DNA of 64,000 nucleotides from Perlabentimonas sp034003245 (GTDB taxonomy: Bacteria > Bacteroidota > Bacteroidia > Bacteroidales > Tenuifilaceae). The position numbers and the translations under genes are program-made. Shown here in pieces: positions 25,471-37,200 of this stretch; positions within the stretch are counted from its first letter, which is position 1; each line of letters begins with the position of its first letter. The stretch spans positions 10,143 through 74,142 of the forward strand of contig JAVEYY010000023.1 of assembly GCA_034003245.1 (NCBI GenBank), written 5' to 3'. Below the pieces are notes generated by a model that made no database searches, had not been told where the DNA came from, and saw only the letters and a program-made list of their open reading frames with translations.

Positions 25471-26328
25471 ATGATTCACATAGCCACTGTACACTATAAA
25501 ACGGATAAATGGATTGACATTCAACTACGATACCTAAAGGATAATATTAAGCAGCCATTTAGGGTATACACTTTTCTCTGCGGCAATGCCTTAAAGCACA
25601 AAGACAAGTACTATTACTCGTGCACTGAGTCCATTACAGATCATGCCACTAAGCTTAATATCCTCGCAGATATAATATTCTTTGCTGCCGAGGATAAACG
25701 TGACCCCCTTATCTTTATTGATGGTGATGCCTTCCCCATAAGTCCTTTAGACGATTTTATTGAGAGGACTCTAAATGAATATCCTCTTGCCGCAATACAG
25801 CGGCTCGAAAATATTGGCGACAAACAGCCACACCCTTCTTTTTGTATTACTAGAGTTGGTTTTTGGAAAAGCATAAATGGAGACTGGAAGAGCGGGTATA
25901 CTTGGAAATCAAGCATGAACACTCCACGTAGTGATGTGGGGGGGAATCTGCTCAAGGTGTTGGAGGATAATGGATACAATTGGATGAAGTTGCATCGATC
26001 AAATTCAAATCCATTCCATCCTGTACTTTTTGGAGTTTATAATAATCTGATCTACCACCATGGTGCCGGATATAGAGATCCATTAACCATGCACGATAGA
26101 ACAAAATCGCTAAAGGGTCTTTTTAATAACAGCCTCCCATCCCAAATTTTTGACACACTATTAAGGTTTCTGTCGCTTAAGAATCGATACAGAATTCATC
26201 GTTGGCTTGGAATAAAGCGTAGGCTTATTGAGCGCAACCTGCAAATAAGTGATAAGATATATTCCTTAATTCACTCCAATGACTCAAGGTTTTATGACTT
26301 GATTAAAGGGGATACCCCAGAGTTTTAA
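25471..26328 (+). CDS. Glycosyltransferase-like protein with a DGDAF motif
   Basis: A 285-residue protein that starts with HIATVHYKTDKWIDIQLRYL, as in GT-A glycosyltransferases of the nucleotide-sugar type. It contains PLIFIDGDAFPISPL near residues 88-102, where DGD resembles the metal-binding DxD, then GFWKSINGDW and YHHGAGYRD. The last ~70 residues are basic and helical, perhaps a membrane-attachment region. I would call it a predicted GT-A glycosyltransferase, but it is not a family I recognise by name. It lies inside a sulfotransferase cluster of opposite strand, and its 3' end overlaps the next gene by 26 bp. Confidence 0.65.
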   Translation: MIHIATVHYKTDKWIDIQLRYLKDNIKQPFRVYTFLCGNALKHKDKYYYSCTESITDHATKLNILADIIFFAAEDKRDPLIFIDGDAFPISPLDDFIERTLNEYPLAAIQRLENIGDKQPHPSFCITRVGFWKSINGDWKSGYTWKSSMNTPRSDVGGNLLKVLEDNGYNWMKLHRSNSNPFHPVLFGVYNNLIYHHGAGYRDPLTMHDRTKSLKGLFNNSLPSQIFDTLLRFLSLKNRYRIHRWLGIKRRLIERNLQISDKIYSLIHSNDSRFYDLIKGDTPEF

Positions 26329-27223
26329 TCCTATCCAATCCATGCAAACTAACTAATCTTTGGTTGCTATCCTTGTAGTAATCCGATAGGGTATCCTCTA
26401 TACTCTTAGGTAGCTTATATGGATTTTCTCTAAATCTTGTCAATGAGTCAATTTTTTCAGTTATGGATAGAGTTCGGTAATACAGTGTGGGTATATTTAT
26501 TAGATAATTTTTAAAAAAAGTGTTCTTGGCCGTAAACCGGTTTAATAAACGCATTATTTTTACCGAGGCTGACGACATCCTTTTATTCTCAAACCTTAAC
26601 ACGGGCATTGGCTTTGTTATGGGAATCCCAACTAACCTAGAGAATTCCTGAATAAATTTCTCCTGATCAGATTGAAAATCTTCGTAGAAAAGGATTAGAA
26701 CCTTTTCCTTGCCAAATAGTTTCATGTAATGATTAACTATCCGATCGTACTCATAAAACTTAAGAGAGAATAGATGATGGTTTTTGTAGAACGATTTATG
26801 CCTTCCCTCTATACCCAGAAAACTAGATGGACTATATGTTCCACCCGATTTGATGTAGTGTCCATATACCGATGAAATGGCTTCAACCTGACTTCTTAGT
26901 GTGATTATGATAATAGCATCGCTATAAACACTTTTTAATCGGTTGGCCATTGTAACAATAAACTCTCCAGCCCCAAAGCCAATGTCTAGTCCTCCCAGCA
27001 GTAACTCCTCCGATATTGCAACTCTTCGTCCTTGAGCTAGTCTGTTTATTTGCTGTTTGCATTCCGTGGCAGAAAATTCGAATGTATCAGGTTTAATCAA
27101 TAAATCAAATACTTGTGGACGATTAAGGAAAAAACATCCCTCAAGATTAGGAAACAGGTTTTTTTGTAGCCACTTTGTACCTGTTTTTGGGTAGCCTATG
27201 TGAATTATTGGACAGCTAATCAT
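26303..27223 (-). CDS. Sulfotransferase
   Basis: A 306-residue PAPS-dependent sulfotransferase. The P-loop-like 5'-PSB motif is IIHIGYPKTGTKWLQKNLFP (residues 6-25). A later segment, ITLRSQVEAISSVYGHYIKSGG, contains the 3'-phosphate contacts, and FYEYDRIVNHYMKLFGKEKVLILFYEDF is shared with its neighbour. It is a paralogue of the next gene (27220): both share the IGYPKT start and the whole domain order, so they arose by duplication. The ATGA junction overlaps the upstream gene by 4 bp. The 3' end overlaps the convergent glycosyltransferase-like gene by 26 bp. Confidence 0.86.
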   Translation of the reverse strand: MISCPIIHIGYPKTGTKWLQKNLFPNLEGCFFLNRPQVFDLLIKPDTFEFSATECKQQINRLAQGRRVAISEELLLGGLDIGFGAGEFIVTMANRLKSVYSDAIIIITLRSQVEAISSVYGHYIKSGGTYSPSSFLGIEGRHKSFYKNHHLFSLKFYEYDRIVNHYMKLFGKEKVLILFYEDFQSDQEKFIQEFSRLVGIPITKPMPVLRFENKRMSSASVKIMRLLNRFTAKNTFFKNYLINIPTLYYRTLSITEKIDSLTRFRENPYKLPKSIEDTLSDYYKDSNQRLVSLHGLDRIKTLGYPL

Positions 27224-28110
27224 AAGAGATACCCATGTTCTTTGAGTTTTTCGTAACTAACCCTTCTCGCAAGCTTGTTGTTCGATTCCGCAAAAGTCTT
27301 CCTGAAGTATTCAATATCCTTATTGTCTAATATGTTCTGGTATTTGGCGAAATTACCAAATATTCTAAATTGATTTAATGGTTTAATTAACCTGTTAATG
27401 ATGCCAACAAACTTTGGCAGCTTTAGAACCATTCTTTTCCTTCCTACAGGCTTTGCATGAAATAAATTTAAAAATCGGATAAGGGGTATAAACCCTACTC
27501 GTAAACCTCTATTTACAATATTAAAATCTAATGTATCAACATCTACCTCAAAGCCGAAAAGGTTACAGAAGGACTCAACAAAGCCTCTAGGGTTCTTCAC
27601 AAAATCTTCAAAGAAAAAGATATACACGTTCTCTTTCCCAAACAGCATATCATAGTACGATATTAGCCCATCAAAAAGTAAATGATTACAAGAGAAATGG
27701 CTGTTGTAAAGGAAATGCTTTATGCTATACGTCCCCCCGTTTTTAATATACTGCTGGTAAGCTGATGCTGCGAGACTTTGCTGGTTTCTAATGAAGATTA
27801 ATATCTTTGCGGCAGGGAATGTAATTTTTATTTTATCTGCACAAGTTTTTGAGATAGTTCCGTTATGCCATCCATAGTTTATTGGGGTTGATAGCAGTTC
27901 AGAACTAAACAAATATCTTGATGCCTCCGTATAACACTTCAAGTGTTGATATACATCTTCTGGATTGAATAGAAAGGCATCACTCTCAAAGAAAAACCGA
28001 CCAGTTTCCCTGTTGCCTATGTATTGAATCTTTTTTAAATTAGGGAATAGTTTTTCTTGTAGCCAAGTAGAAGCTGTTTTTGGGTACCCAATATGGAAAA
28101 ATACCTCCAT
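27220..28110 (-). CDS. Sulfotransferase
   Basis: A 296-residue PAPS-dependent sulfotransferase, a paralogue of the downstream gene. The 5'-PSB motif is FFHIGYPKTASTWLQEKLFP at the N-terminus, and the 3'-phosphate region is ILIFIRNQQSLAASAYQQYI. The segment YDMLFGKENVYIFFFEDF is the shared family element. It is the first gene of a minus-strand operon that contains two paralogous sulfotransferases. The strand changes at 28110, where the giant adhesin gene begins 90 bp away on the other strand. Confidence 0.86.
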   Translation of the reverse strand: MEVFFHIGYPKTASTWLQEKLFPNLKKIQYIGNRETGRFFFESDAFLFNPEDVYQHLKCYTEASRYLFSSELLSTPINYGWHNGTISKTCADKIKITFPAAKILIFIRNQQSLAASAYQQYIKNGGTYSIKHFLYNSHFSCNHLLFDGLISYYDMLFGKENVYIFFFEDFVKNPRGFVESFCNLFGFEVDVDTLDFNIVNRGLRVGFIPLIRFLNLFHAKPVGRKRMVLKLPKFVGIINRLIKPLNQFRIFGNFAKYQNILDNKDIEYFRKTFAESNNKLARRVSYEKLKEHGYLL

Positions 28111-28170
28111 GATTTGATGTAATGCCTTAAATTGTTGATGTAAAACTACATTATTATTTTTAAAGGGAGC

Positions 28171-28178
28171 TATATTTG
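28171..28178 (+). promoter_or_regulatory. -7 element (TATATTTG) of the adhesin gene
   Basis: TATATTTG matches TAnnTTTG and lies 22 bp before the ATG at 28201, the expected leader length. No clear -33 TTTG was found. The 90-bp gap must hold promoters for both this gene and the divergent sulfotransferase gene. Confidence 0.5.
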
Positions 28179-28200
28179 TTATTGTAAATAAAAAAATAAG

Positions 28201-31200
28201 ATGAGACGAATACTTTTACTTTTTGTTGGTTTACTATTCTTCGTAAACCTTTTTGCTCAAAACTGGGATTGGGCTTTGCATATTGAATCAACAGGTGATA
28301 ACACTGAGGTTGTTGATGTTGTTAGGGATGGAAATTACCTGTACACATATGGGATTTTTAGGGGTACACTTACCTTAGGGGGTATTGATTATGCTTCTGT
28401 AGGTAACAATGATCTATACCTGGTAAAAACCAATCTTGATGGAGAAGTGCAGTGGGTTAGAATTGCTGGAAGTTCCGGTAATGAGTTGGCGTCGCATGTG
28501 AGGGTCGATGAGTCTCACAATGTTTATATTTCAGGAGGCTTTCAGAACAATTGCGATTTCGATGGTCAAAATATTATCAGCTCAGATGGTTTCGATGGGT
28601 TTATTGCCAAGTATGATTCAGGTGGTACTATTCAGTGGGCAAGAAATATTGCCTGGGGTACGGGAAACGATAGGATCACTGGTATGGCTGTTGATAACGA
28701 TGGTACTGTTTTCGTAACAGGCCTTTTTATTAATGATGTCGTCATTGGAGATGTATCAACAAATGATACCTATAATGCGGGGACCGATCCCCGTCGCATG
28801 TTCGTAGCCTCGTTCAATACTGATGCTTCATATAATTGGTCGGTAGAATTTGCCAATACTGGCAGCCAAACCATCTTTCGTGCCCTTACTCTAGCCGAAG
28901 ATAATTCCATTTATGTTGGGGGTGCCAATAATGGCACCATTACCATTGGAGGGAATGGTTACACCACAAGAGGTAGTGGTGATATTATTTTAGTGAAACT
29001 AAGTTCAAGTGGTGTGCCTCAGTGGGTTCGTACCGCAGGTGGTGGTGGAACTTCCGACGACCAACTGAATTCCATAGTTGATTTCGATAATAATGTTTAT
29101 ATTATTGGGTATGTTCAAAATACCGGAAATATTGATCAGAATGGTGTTGATCCACCATTATCATATTCTGCTAGTAGTGTAGATATTATTACTGCACGAT
29201 ATAATTCTGAGGGTAGCTTAATATGGCATACTGTAATTGGTGGAGCGGGTGCTGATAGCGGATATGGCATTCAGATACATGAGAACATAATGGTTTGCTC
29301 TGGATACTTCTCCAGTAATGTAACATTTAACGATGATATAATTGCTTCTGGAGGTGGTTTTGACGCTGGTTTCTTTGTATTCGATTTGGATGGGAACCCC
29401 ATTACGGCTAGTTCTGTTTCCGGTACTCTCGAGGATAGAGGTCAAGCAGTTATTTATGATGGTGTTGGAAACACATACATAGGCGGGTTTTTCAAATCCA
29501 GCAATTTGAGCATAGGTAGTCTCGACCTACTTAGCAATGCATACTCCCCCTTAAAAGATGGCTTCCTTGCTAAGTACCAAAACCCCTTCTCAGCAACATT
29601 TACAACTAAGAAAAATGTGTCCTGCAGTGGCGGTTCCGATGGCGAGTTAACTGTTACCACATACTTTGGAACTGAGCCCTACACCTACTCTTGGACAAAA
29701 GATGGATCGGCCTATGGATCAGATACACACACTTTAACAAACCTCTCCGCGGGTGTATATGAGGTTACTGTTACTGATGCCAATACAAAGGAGGCCTCAA
29801 CCACATACACCATTACTCAACCCACTGCTATTACAGCTGGCACACCCGATATTACTAACGTAACGTGCTTCGGCGGTGATGATGGAGCCATTGACATCCA
29901 CCCCTCGGGAGGTACGGGTACCCTCACCTATTTCTGGACCACCGATGATGGGTTTGGCTTGGAGACCACCACTCAGGATCAGACCGGGCTTATTGCCGGC
30001 ACATACTGTGTGTGTATTACCGATGCCAATGGTTGCGAGTTTACCGATAGTTACACCCTAACCGATCCTGATGAGATTGTTATTACAGGTTCTGTAACCG
30101 ATATTACAAACCCGGGCAGTAATGGTGCTATAACTATATCAGATGTTAGTGGTGGAACTGGAACTTATCCCGATGATTTTTCCTTTAGTTGGGTAGGACC
30201 CAATTCATTCACCTCTTCAGATGAAGATATAATTGGACTTAGTGATGCAGGAGAATACTCGGTTACCGTAACTGATGGTGTTGGATGTTCTCAGGATAAA
30301 ACCTATTCTGTTGTTGATGAGCAGCAGTTTAGCATTTGGATATCATCTAAAACCAATGTGCTTTGTAATGGCAATAGTACCGGTTCGGCTACAGTTAGTT
30401 ACTTTAAACCCACTGGTTTTCCTGATAATCCTATTGCCTATAGCTGGACACTTAGCGGTGGTGGGGATGTTTTATCATCTGATGCAACAGTCGCTGGTCT
30501 CCTAGCTGGTACATACAAAGTAGTTGTGAATTATGATGATGACAACGATCCATTAACGGATAATGACCATATAATTGATAATATTCAAATAACTCAGCCA
30601 ACAGCAATTACGGGTGGTGTAACCCCCACTGCTGTATCGTGTTATAATGGATCAAATGGTGTCGCAACGCTTTCTGTTTCAGGAGGCGTTTTGCCATATT
30701 CATATGTGTGGAAGGATGGCTCAGATATTCAGATTGCCACATCAAAAGATATCACAGGTCGAATAGCTGGAAACTACACTGTTTATGTAAAAGATGCAAA
30801 TCTTTGTGAGGCTTCCTTCCCAACAACAATAACCCAACCCGATGATATTGTTATTACCATTGCTGAAACACCTGTTACTTGCTATGGCGAAAGCAATGGG
30901 GAATTATCAATAACCGATATTACTGGTGGTAATGGCGGGTATACCCAAGTTTGGTCCAATACTCTAACCTCATCAACAATTACCAACCTCAAAGCTGGCA
31001 ATTACTCAGTAACCGTAACCGATAGTAAGCGTTGTAAGAAGTCAAAAGCGACTTCGGTATCTCAACCAAACCAAATTACTGCAACTTTTACTGTGACTGA
31101 ACCAAGTTGCAATGGCGGCAGCAATGGTAGAATCGACATAATTGGTGTAGCAGGAGGCTCTGAATCGGGGTATGAGTTTTCAATTAATAGTGGATCATAC

Positions 31201-34200
31201 CAATCAAATAACTATTTCATAAGCTTAACAGCTAATTCCTATATAATTTCCATTCGCGATGATGCTGGATGCTCAAGATCCTTCAATGTTAACGTTGGCG
31301 AGCCGAGCGCATTGTCAGTTTCTCATCTAGAGAATAAACCAACGTGTCCAGAATCAACAAACGGAAGTATTAGCTTAACCGTTTCGGGTGGAACAGGGGC
31401 AAAAACCTATTTTTGGACAGGCCCTAGTATTACTGAGCCGGCACAAAAGGATCAGTCGGGCTTAGGAATTGGTGATTACTCCGTGAGAGTAACCGATGAG
31501 AATAGTTGTTACCTCGATTATCCAATTACTCTTGAGTCAACTAATACGTCACCTAATGTATATGATGTTACCGGTGGAGGTGAGTACTGTTCGGGGAGTG
31601 ATGGGGTTGCGGTTGGTCTCGATGGTTCTCAATCTGGAGTGAATTATCAGTTAAGATTAAATTCAGGTGACACTGGTAGCCCAATACCGGGGACAGGCAG
31701 TGCCATTAGTTTTGGGAATCAAACCGGCGTAGGTACATATACAGTGGTGGCAACAAATGCAACTACTGGTTGTACCATCGGAATGAATGGAAGTGCAATG
31801 GTTTCTATCGAGGCAACTCCTGTTGCCGGCTCACTAACAAAAGATCCTAATGTTGAAAATGTTTGCGAGGGAATTACAGTTTCAGCTTCTCTCACTGCTG
31901 GATCAGGTGGAAACGGGGTAGATGAACTTCAGTATAGGACTTATGATGGCTCTGGTTGGTCTGACTGGCAAGCCTATACTTCGGGAACTGATATTCAAGC
32001 TCCTGGAGTAAAACAGGTACAGATACACACTAGGCGACTTGCCGATTACTGTAGTCCATCTGCTTTCACTACTGTTAGCTGGGTGGTTGAGGAAACTCCA
32101 TCAGAGGGTGTTTATGGTAAAACTCCCAATCAGGATGCTGTTTGTGAAGGAATTCCCGTTTCGGCAACATTATCGGCTAGTTCTGGCGGAAATGGTGTCG
32201 ATAAGGAGGAGTTTAGAACTTTCGACGGAACGAGTTGGTCATCATGGGCTAACTATACCTCCGGTAATCTTATTTCCACTTCTGGTAATACAAGGGTGGA
32301 GATTCGCTCACAAAGATTAGCTGATTACTGCAGCCCATCAGGCTATGTAACGGTTATTTGGGATGTTGAATCTACCCCAAATAGTGGAAACCTAACCAAG
32401 ACACCCGATGCTATCAATATCTGTGAGGGCACCCCCGTTTCTGCCACGTTATCCGCCGGCTCAGGCGGCAACGGCGTGGATGAGCTGGAGTCCCGCACAG
32501 ATGGTGGTGCTTGGGCAAGTTACAACTCAGGTGGTTCTATCCCCACTACAGGTGTTAGCACCGTGGAGATCCGCACCCGCCGTACTGCCAGCTACTGCAG
32601 CTCTGCCGATTACAACACTGTTAGCTGGACAGTGGAGGCCACCCCGGTTCCGGGCACGCTGGCCAAGTCGCCCGATGCAACCCATATCTGCGAGGGCATA
32701 CCCGTTTCGGCAACACTAACAGCTGGCACAGGTGGCAACGGCGTGGATGAGCTGGAGTTCCGCACCAACGGAGGCGCATGGGCAAGTTACACGTCTGGTA
32801 GTTTAATCAGCACAACTGGGCTAAACTCAATTGATATTCGTACTAGAAGAACAGCAGATTACTGTTCTGATGGCGTTTACAATACAGTAACTTGGGGTGT
32901 TGATCCACCGACTGTTGGTGGTTCAGTATCAGGAGAGAAAACAGTGTGTTATGGTAGTACAAGTGGAGTTTTAACGCTAAGTGGTCACACTGGGATTGTG
33001 CTTAGATGGGAGTCATCAGCAAATACAACAAGTTGGAATCCAATTAACCATAGTGCCGAAACATACACTTCCGGAAATTTAACTCAAACCACCCATTTTA
33101 GAGCAGTTGTAAAGAGTGGTGTTTGTGATGAGCAGGCATCAGATTTTGTAACTATTTACGTTGATCCTGCAACAGTTGGAGGTAGCGTTTCTGGTGGTGC
33201 ACCGGTTTGTGAGGGTGAACTTAGCCCCGAATTATCATTATCAGGTCATGTGGGATTAATTGTTAGGTGGGAATCATCAGTAGACGGATCAATATGGAGT
33301 CCCATTGTGCATACGACTAGTTCATACACCCCAGGCATTCTCTCTTCAACTACTCAGTATAGGGCAGTTGTTCAGAGTGGTGTTTGTGAGGAGCAAAATT
33401 CATTATCAACAACCATAACGGTTAACCCGCTTCCCACGGTTACAGCCCCAGCAGACTTTGCGGTTTGCGCTGGCGATCCAGTAACCCTGTCGGGAACCGG
33501 AAATGCCAATACCTATACTTGGGATAATGGTGTAACCAACGGCGAAGCGTTTACTCCCACCGAGACCAAAGTCTACACGGTAACGGGAATCATCACGGCC
33601 ACCGGCTGCCAGAGCACCGATCAGGTGACGGTAACGGTTAACCCGCTTCCCACGGTTACAGCCCCTGCCGACTTCGCGGTCTGCGCTGGCGAGTCAGTAA
33701 CCCTATCGGGAACAGGAAATGCCAATACCTATACCTGGGATAATAGCGTAACCAATGGCGAAGCGTTTACTCCCACCGAGACCATAACCTACACGGTAAC
33801 GGGTACCATCACGGCCACTGGCTGCCAGAGCACCGACCAGGTGACAGTAACGGTTAACCCGCTTCCCACGGTTACAGCCCCAGCAGACTTTGCGGTTTGC
33901 GCTGGCGATCCAGTAACCCTGTCGGGAACCGGAAATGCCAATACCTATACTTGGGATAATGGTGTAACCAACGGCTTAACCTTTACCTCCACCGTGACCA
34001 AAGTCTACACGGTAACGGGAATCATCACGGCCACCGGCTGCCAGAGCACCGACCAGGTGACGGTAACGGTTAACCCGCTTCCCACGGTTACAGCCCCAGC
34101 AGACTTTGCTATTTGCGCTGGTGAGGAGGTAACACTGATCGCCACGGGCGATGCCGACAACTATACTTGGGATAACAGCGTGATCGACGGCCTAGCCTTT

Positions 34201-37200
34201 ACTCCAACTGAGACTACAACCTACACGGTAACGGGAACCATCACGGCCACTGGCTGCCAGAGCACCGACCAGGTGACAGTAACGGTTAACCCGTTGCCCA
34301 CGGTTACAGCCCCAGCAGACTTTGCTATTTGCGCCGGAGAGGAGGTGACGCTAACCGCAACAGGAACTGCCGACACATACACTTGGGATAATGACGTGAC
34401 CAATGGCGTAGCCTTTGCCCCAGCCGCCACTCAAATCTATACGGTAACTGGAACTATTACGGCCACGGGCTGTCAGAGTACCGATCAGGTGACGGTAACA
34501 GTTAACCCACTACCTATAGTTACAGCACCCGCCGATTTTGCAATTTGCGCTGGTGAGGAGGTAACACTGATCGCCACGGGCGATGCCGACAGCTATACTT
34601 GGGATAACAGCGTGATCGACGGCCTAGCCTTTACTCCAACTGAGACCACAACCTACACGGTAACGGGAACCATCACGGCCACCGGCTGCCAGAGCACCGA
34701 CCAGGTGACAGTAACGGTTAACCCGCTTCCCACGGTTACAGCACCCGCCGATTTTGCAATTTGCGCAGGTGAGGAGGTAACGCTAACCGGTGAGGGTACT
34801 GCCGATACCTATACATGGAATAACGGCGTAAGTGATGGTGTGGCTTTTATTCCAGTCGAAACAAAAACTTATACAGTTACGGGTGTAATTGATGAAACTG
34901 GTTGTGAATCATCCGACGAAATCACAATTTATGTCGATCCTCAAACCATACCCGGAACAGTAAGTGGAGGATCGGTGATTTGTTCTGGTGGTGTTAGCGA
35001 ACTGTTAACCCTTGAGGATTATGTGGGTATTATTGTGCAGTGGGAAAAAGCAGTTGCCCCTTTCGATACATGGATACCTATATCTAACACTTCTTCTACA
35101 TATACAAGCGGAATCCTTACCGAAACCACTCGCTTTAGGGCCGTTGTCAAGAGTGGTGTTTGTGATGAATTACCCTCTGAATTTACGGAGGTAGAGGTTA
35201 TACAATCGATAGGTGGTGAAATAATTGGGGAGTCGCTTGTTTGCCACGGCACAACCAGTGGACTTATGACCCTGCAAGATTTTGAAGGTGCGATACTGCG
35301 TTGGCAGTATAACGATACTGGGGATATCCTGCAGTGGAATAATATTCCCGGAACAGAGGGTTTAACCTCATATGAGAGCAGTCTACTTACCAAACCAACA
35401 GCCTTTAGGGTTCGGGTAAAGAATGGTAGCTGTGCTACTGTGAACTCCGAGGTGTTTAATGTTGATATTGAACCCCTTTCGGTTGGCGGTGAGGTTATAG
35501 GCGGCTCTGAAGTATGCGTGGGTCAAACTAGCGAAATCCTCACGCTTACAGGTAATCTTGGGGATGTACTCAGATGGGAATCATCAGTTGACAATGGCGA
35601 TACTTGGGTGGTAATTGCGCATACAGGAACATCTTTTTCAAGTGCCGAGTTAAGTCAAACCACTATGTTCCGCGCAGTTGTTAAGAACGGTGTTTGCAAC
35701 GAGGTCGCTTCCGATCCTACCACTGTAATTGTTAATCCCTACCCTGTACCTGTAGTTACAAATACATCCAGTTTGTCGGTTTGCGCAAGCGATCTGGTTT
35801 CGGTTGGACTTACTGTCGATATTGCCGATGCAATCTCGTATCAATGGTTGCTCAATGGTTTGCCAATTCAGGATGCTACGGCTCAAAATTTCACAGCAAT
35901 TGAGCCTGGCATCTATTCGGTTGAGGTTGATGTCAAGGGCTGCTTGGGTACAAGCAACGAGCTGGAGGTGGTAATTGTTGATAATCCTGAACCATTAATC
36001 CTTACCGATGATCTGCTGTTCTACTGCCAGGGCGAGAATATCAGCGTTGAGCTGTCGTCGAGCATTGCCGATGCCGATACCTATCAGTGGTTGCTAAATA
36101 ACGATCCGATTCAGGGTGCAAATTCCAGCACTTATCTTGCCACACAGGCAGGCATATATTCGCTTGGAATAGTTGTAAATGGGTGCATTGGATTAAGCGA
36201 TGAGATAGAAGTCGTTGTTAATCCTCTTCCGGTTGTTAATGCTCCTGCCGATTTTGAGATTTGTGCGGGTGAGAGTATAACCCTAGCCGCCTCTGGCAAT
36301 GCTTCAGAGTTTACTTGGAGTAATGGCGTTGAAGATGGGGTGGCATTCACTCCAGTCGAGACCAAGACCTATACAGTTACCGGTGAAATATTTGAAACAG
36401 GATGCACATCTTCAGCAGATGTTAAAGTGACGGTTAAGCCATTACCACAGCCAATTATCAACTCTCAATATAATCTCAATGTTTGTGCAGGCGATGAAAT
36501 CGATATTACATTTAACGTTGATATTGAAGATGCGGATGCATATCAGTGGCTTCTCAACGGGCAACCCATTGATGGTGCTACAGCAGATATTTTCGTGGCC
36601 ACCCAAACAGGCGATTATTCCGTGGAGGTTACTGTAAACGGTTGTGTGGGCACAAGCAATGTGTTATCCATTTCAATAATCGATAGACCCGATCCAGTTG
36701 TATCTGCGCTTTCGAATTTAACCATTTGTGAGGGTGAGGCGGTCAACGTTGATTTAACGGTTAGTATTTCCAATGCTGATTCATACCAGTGGCTCCTAAA
36801 TGGTCTTCCCGTAACTGGCGCTAATAGTAAGGACTATACTGCAACACTCGAAGGTTTATATGCTGTCGAGGTTATTGTAAATGGCTGTTCAGCCATAAGT
36901 AATGAGTTGCTGATTGCAATAACTGAAAAACCTAATCCAGTAATCTCAACTCTCGACAGGACTACATTCTATGAGGGTGAGGTTGTAAGTGTGACACTCG
37001 ACGTTGATATCGATAACGCCGATGCATATCAGTGGCTCCTTAACGGTGATGAAATTGCAGATGCAAATCAGCCCGAATATCAAGCAAATCAGGTGGGTAC
37101 GTATTCAGTGTTGGTAACCGTTGACGGTTGTTCTGGGGTAAGCAACGAGATAGAGATTGTTCAAGTTGAGCAGCTGCTGCCTACAATCTCCACAAACGAT

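Noticed and set aside
33421..34932. CRISPR-like or satellite DNA
   Set aside because: The 216-bp units are exactly in frame within one open reading frame and encode Ig/PKD-like domains.
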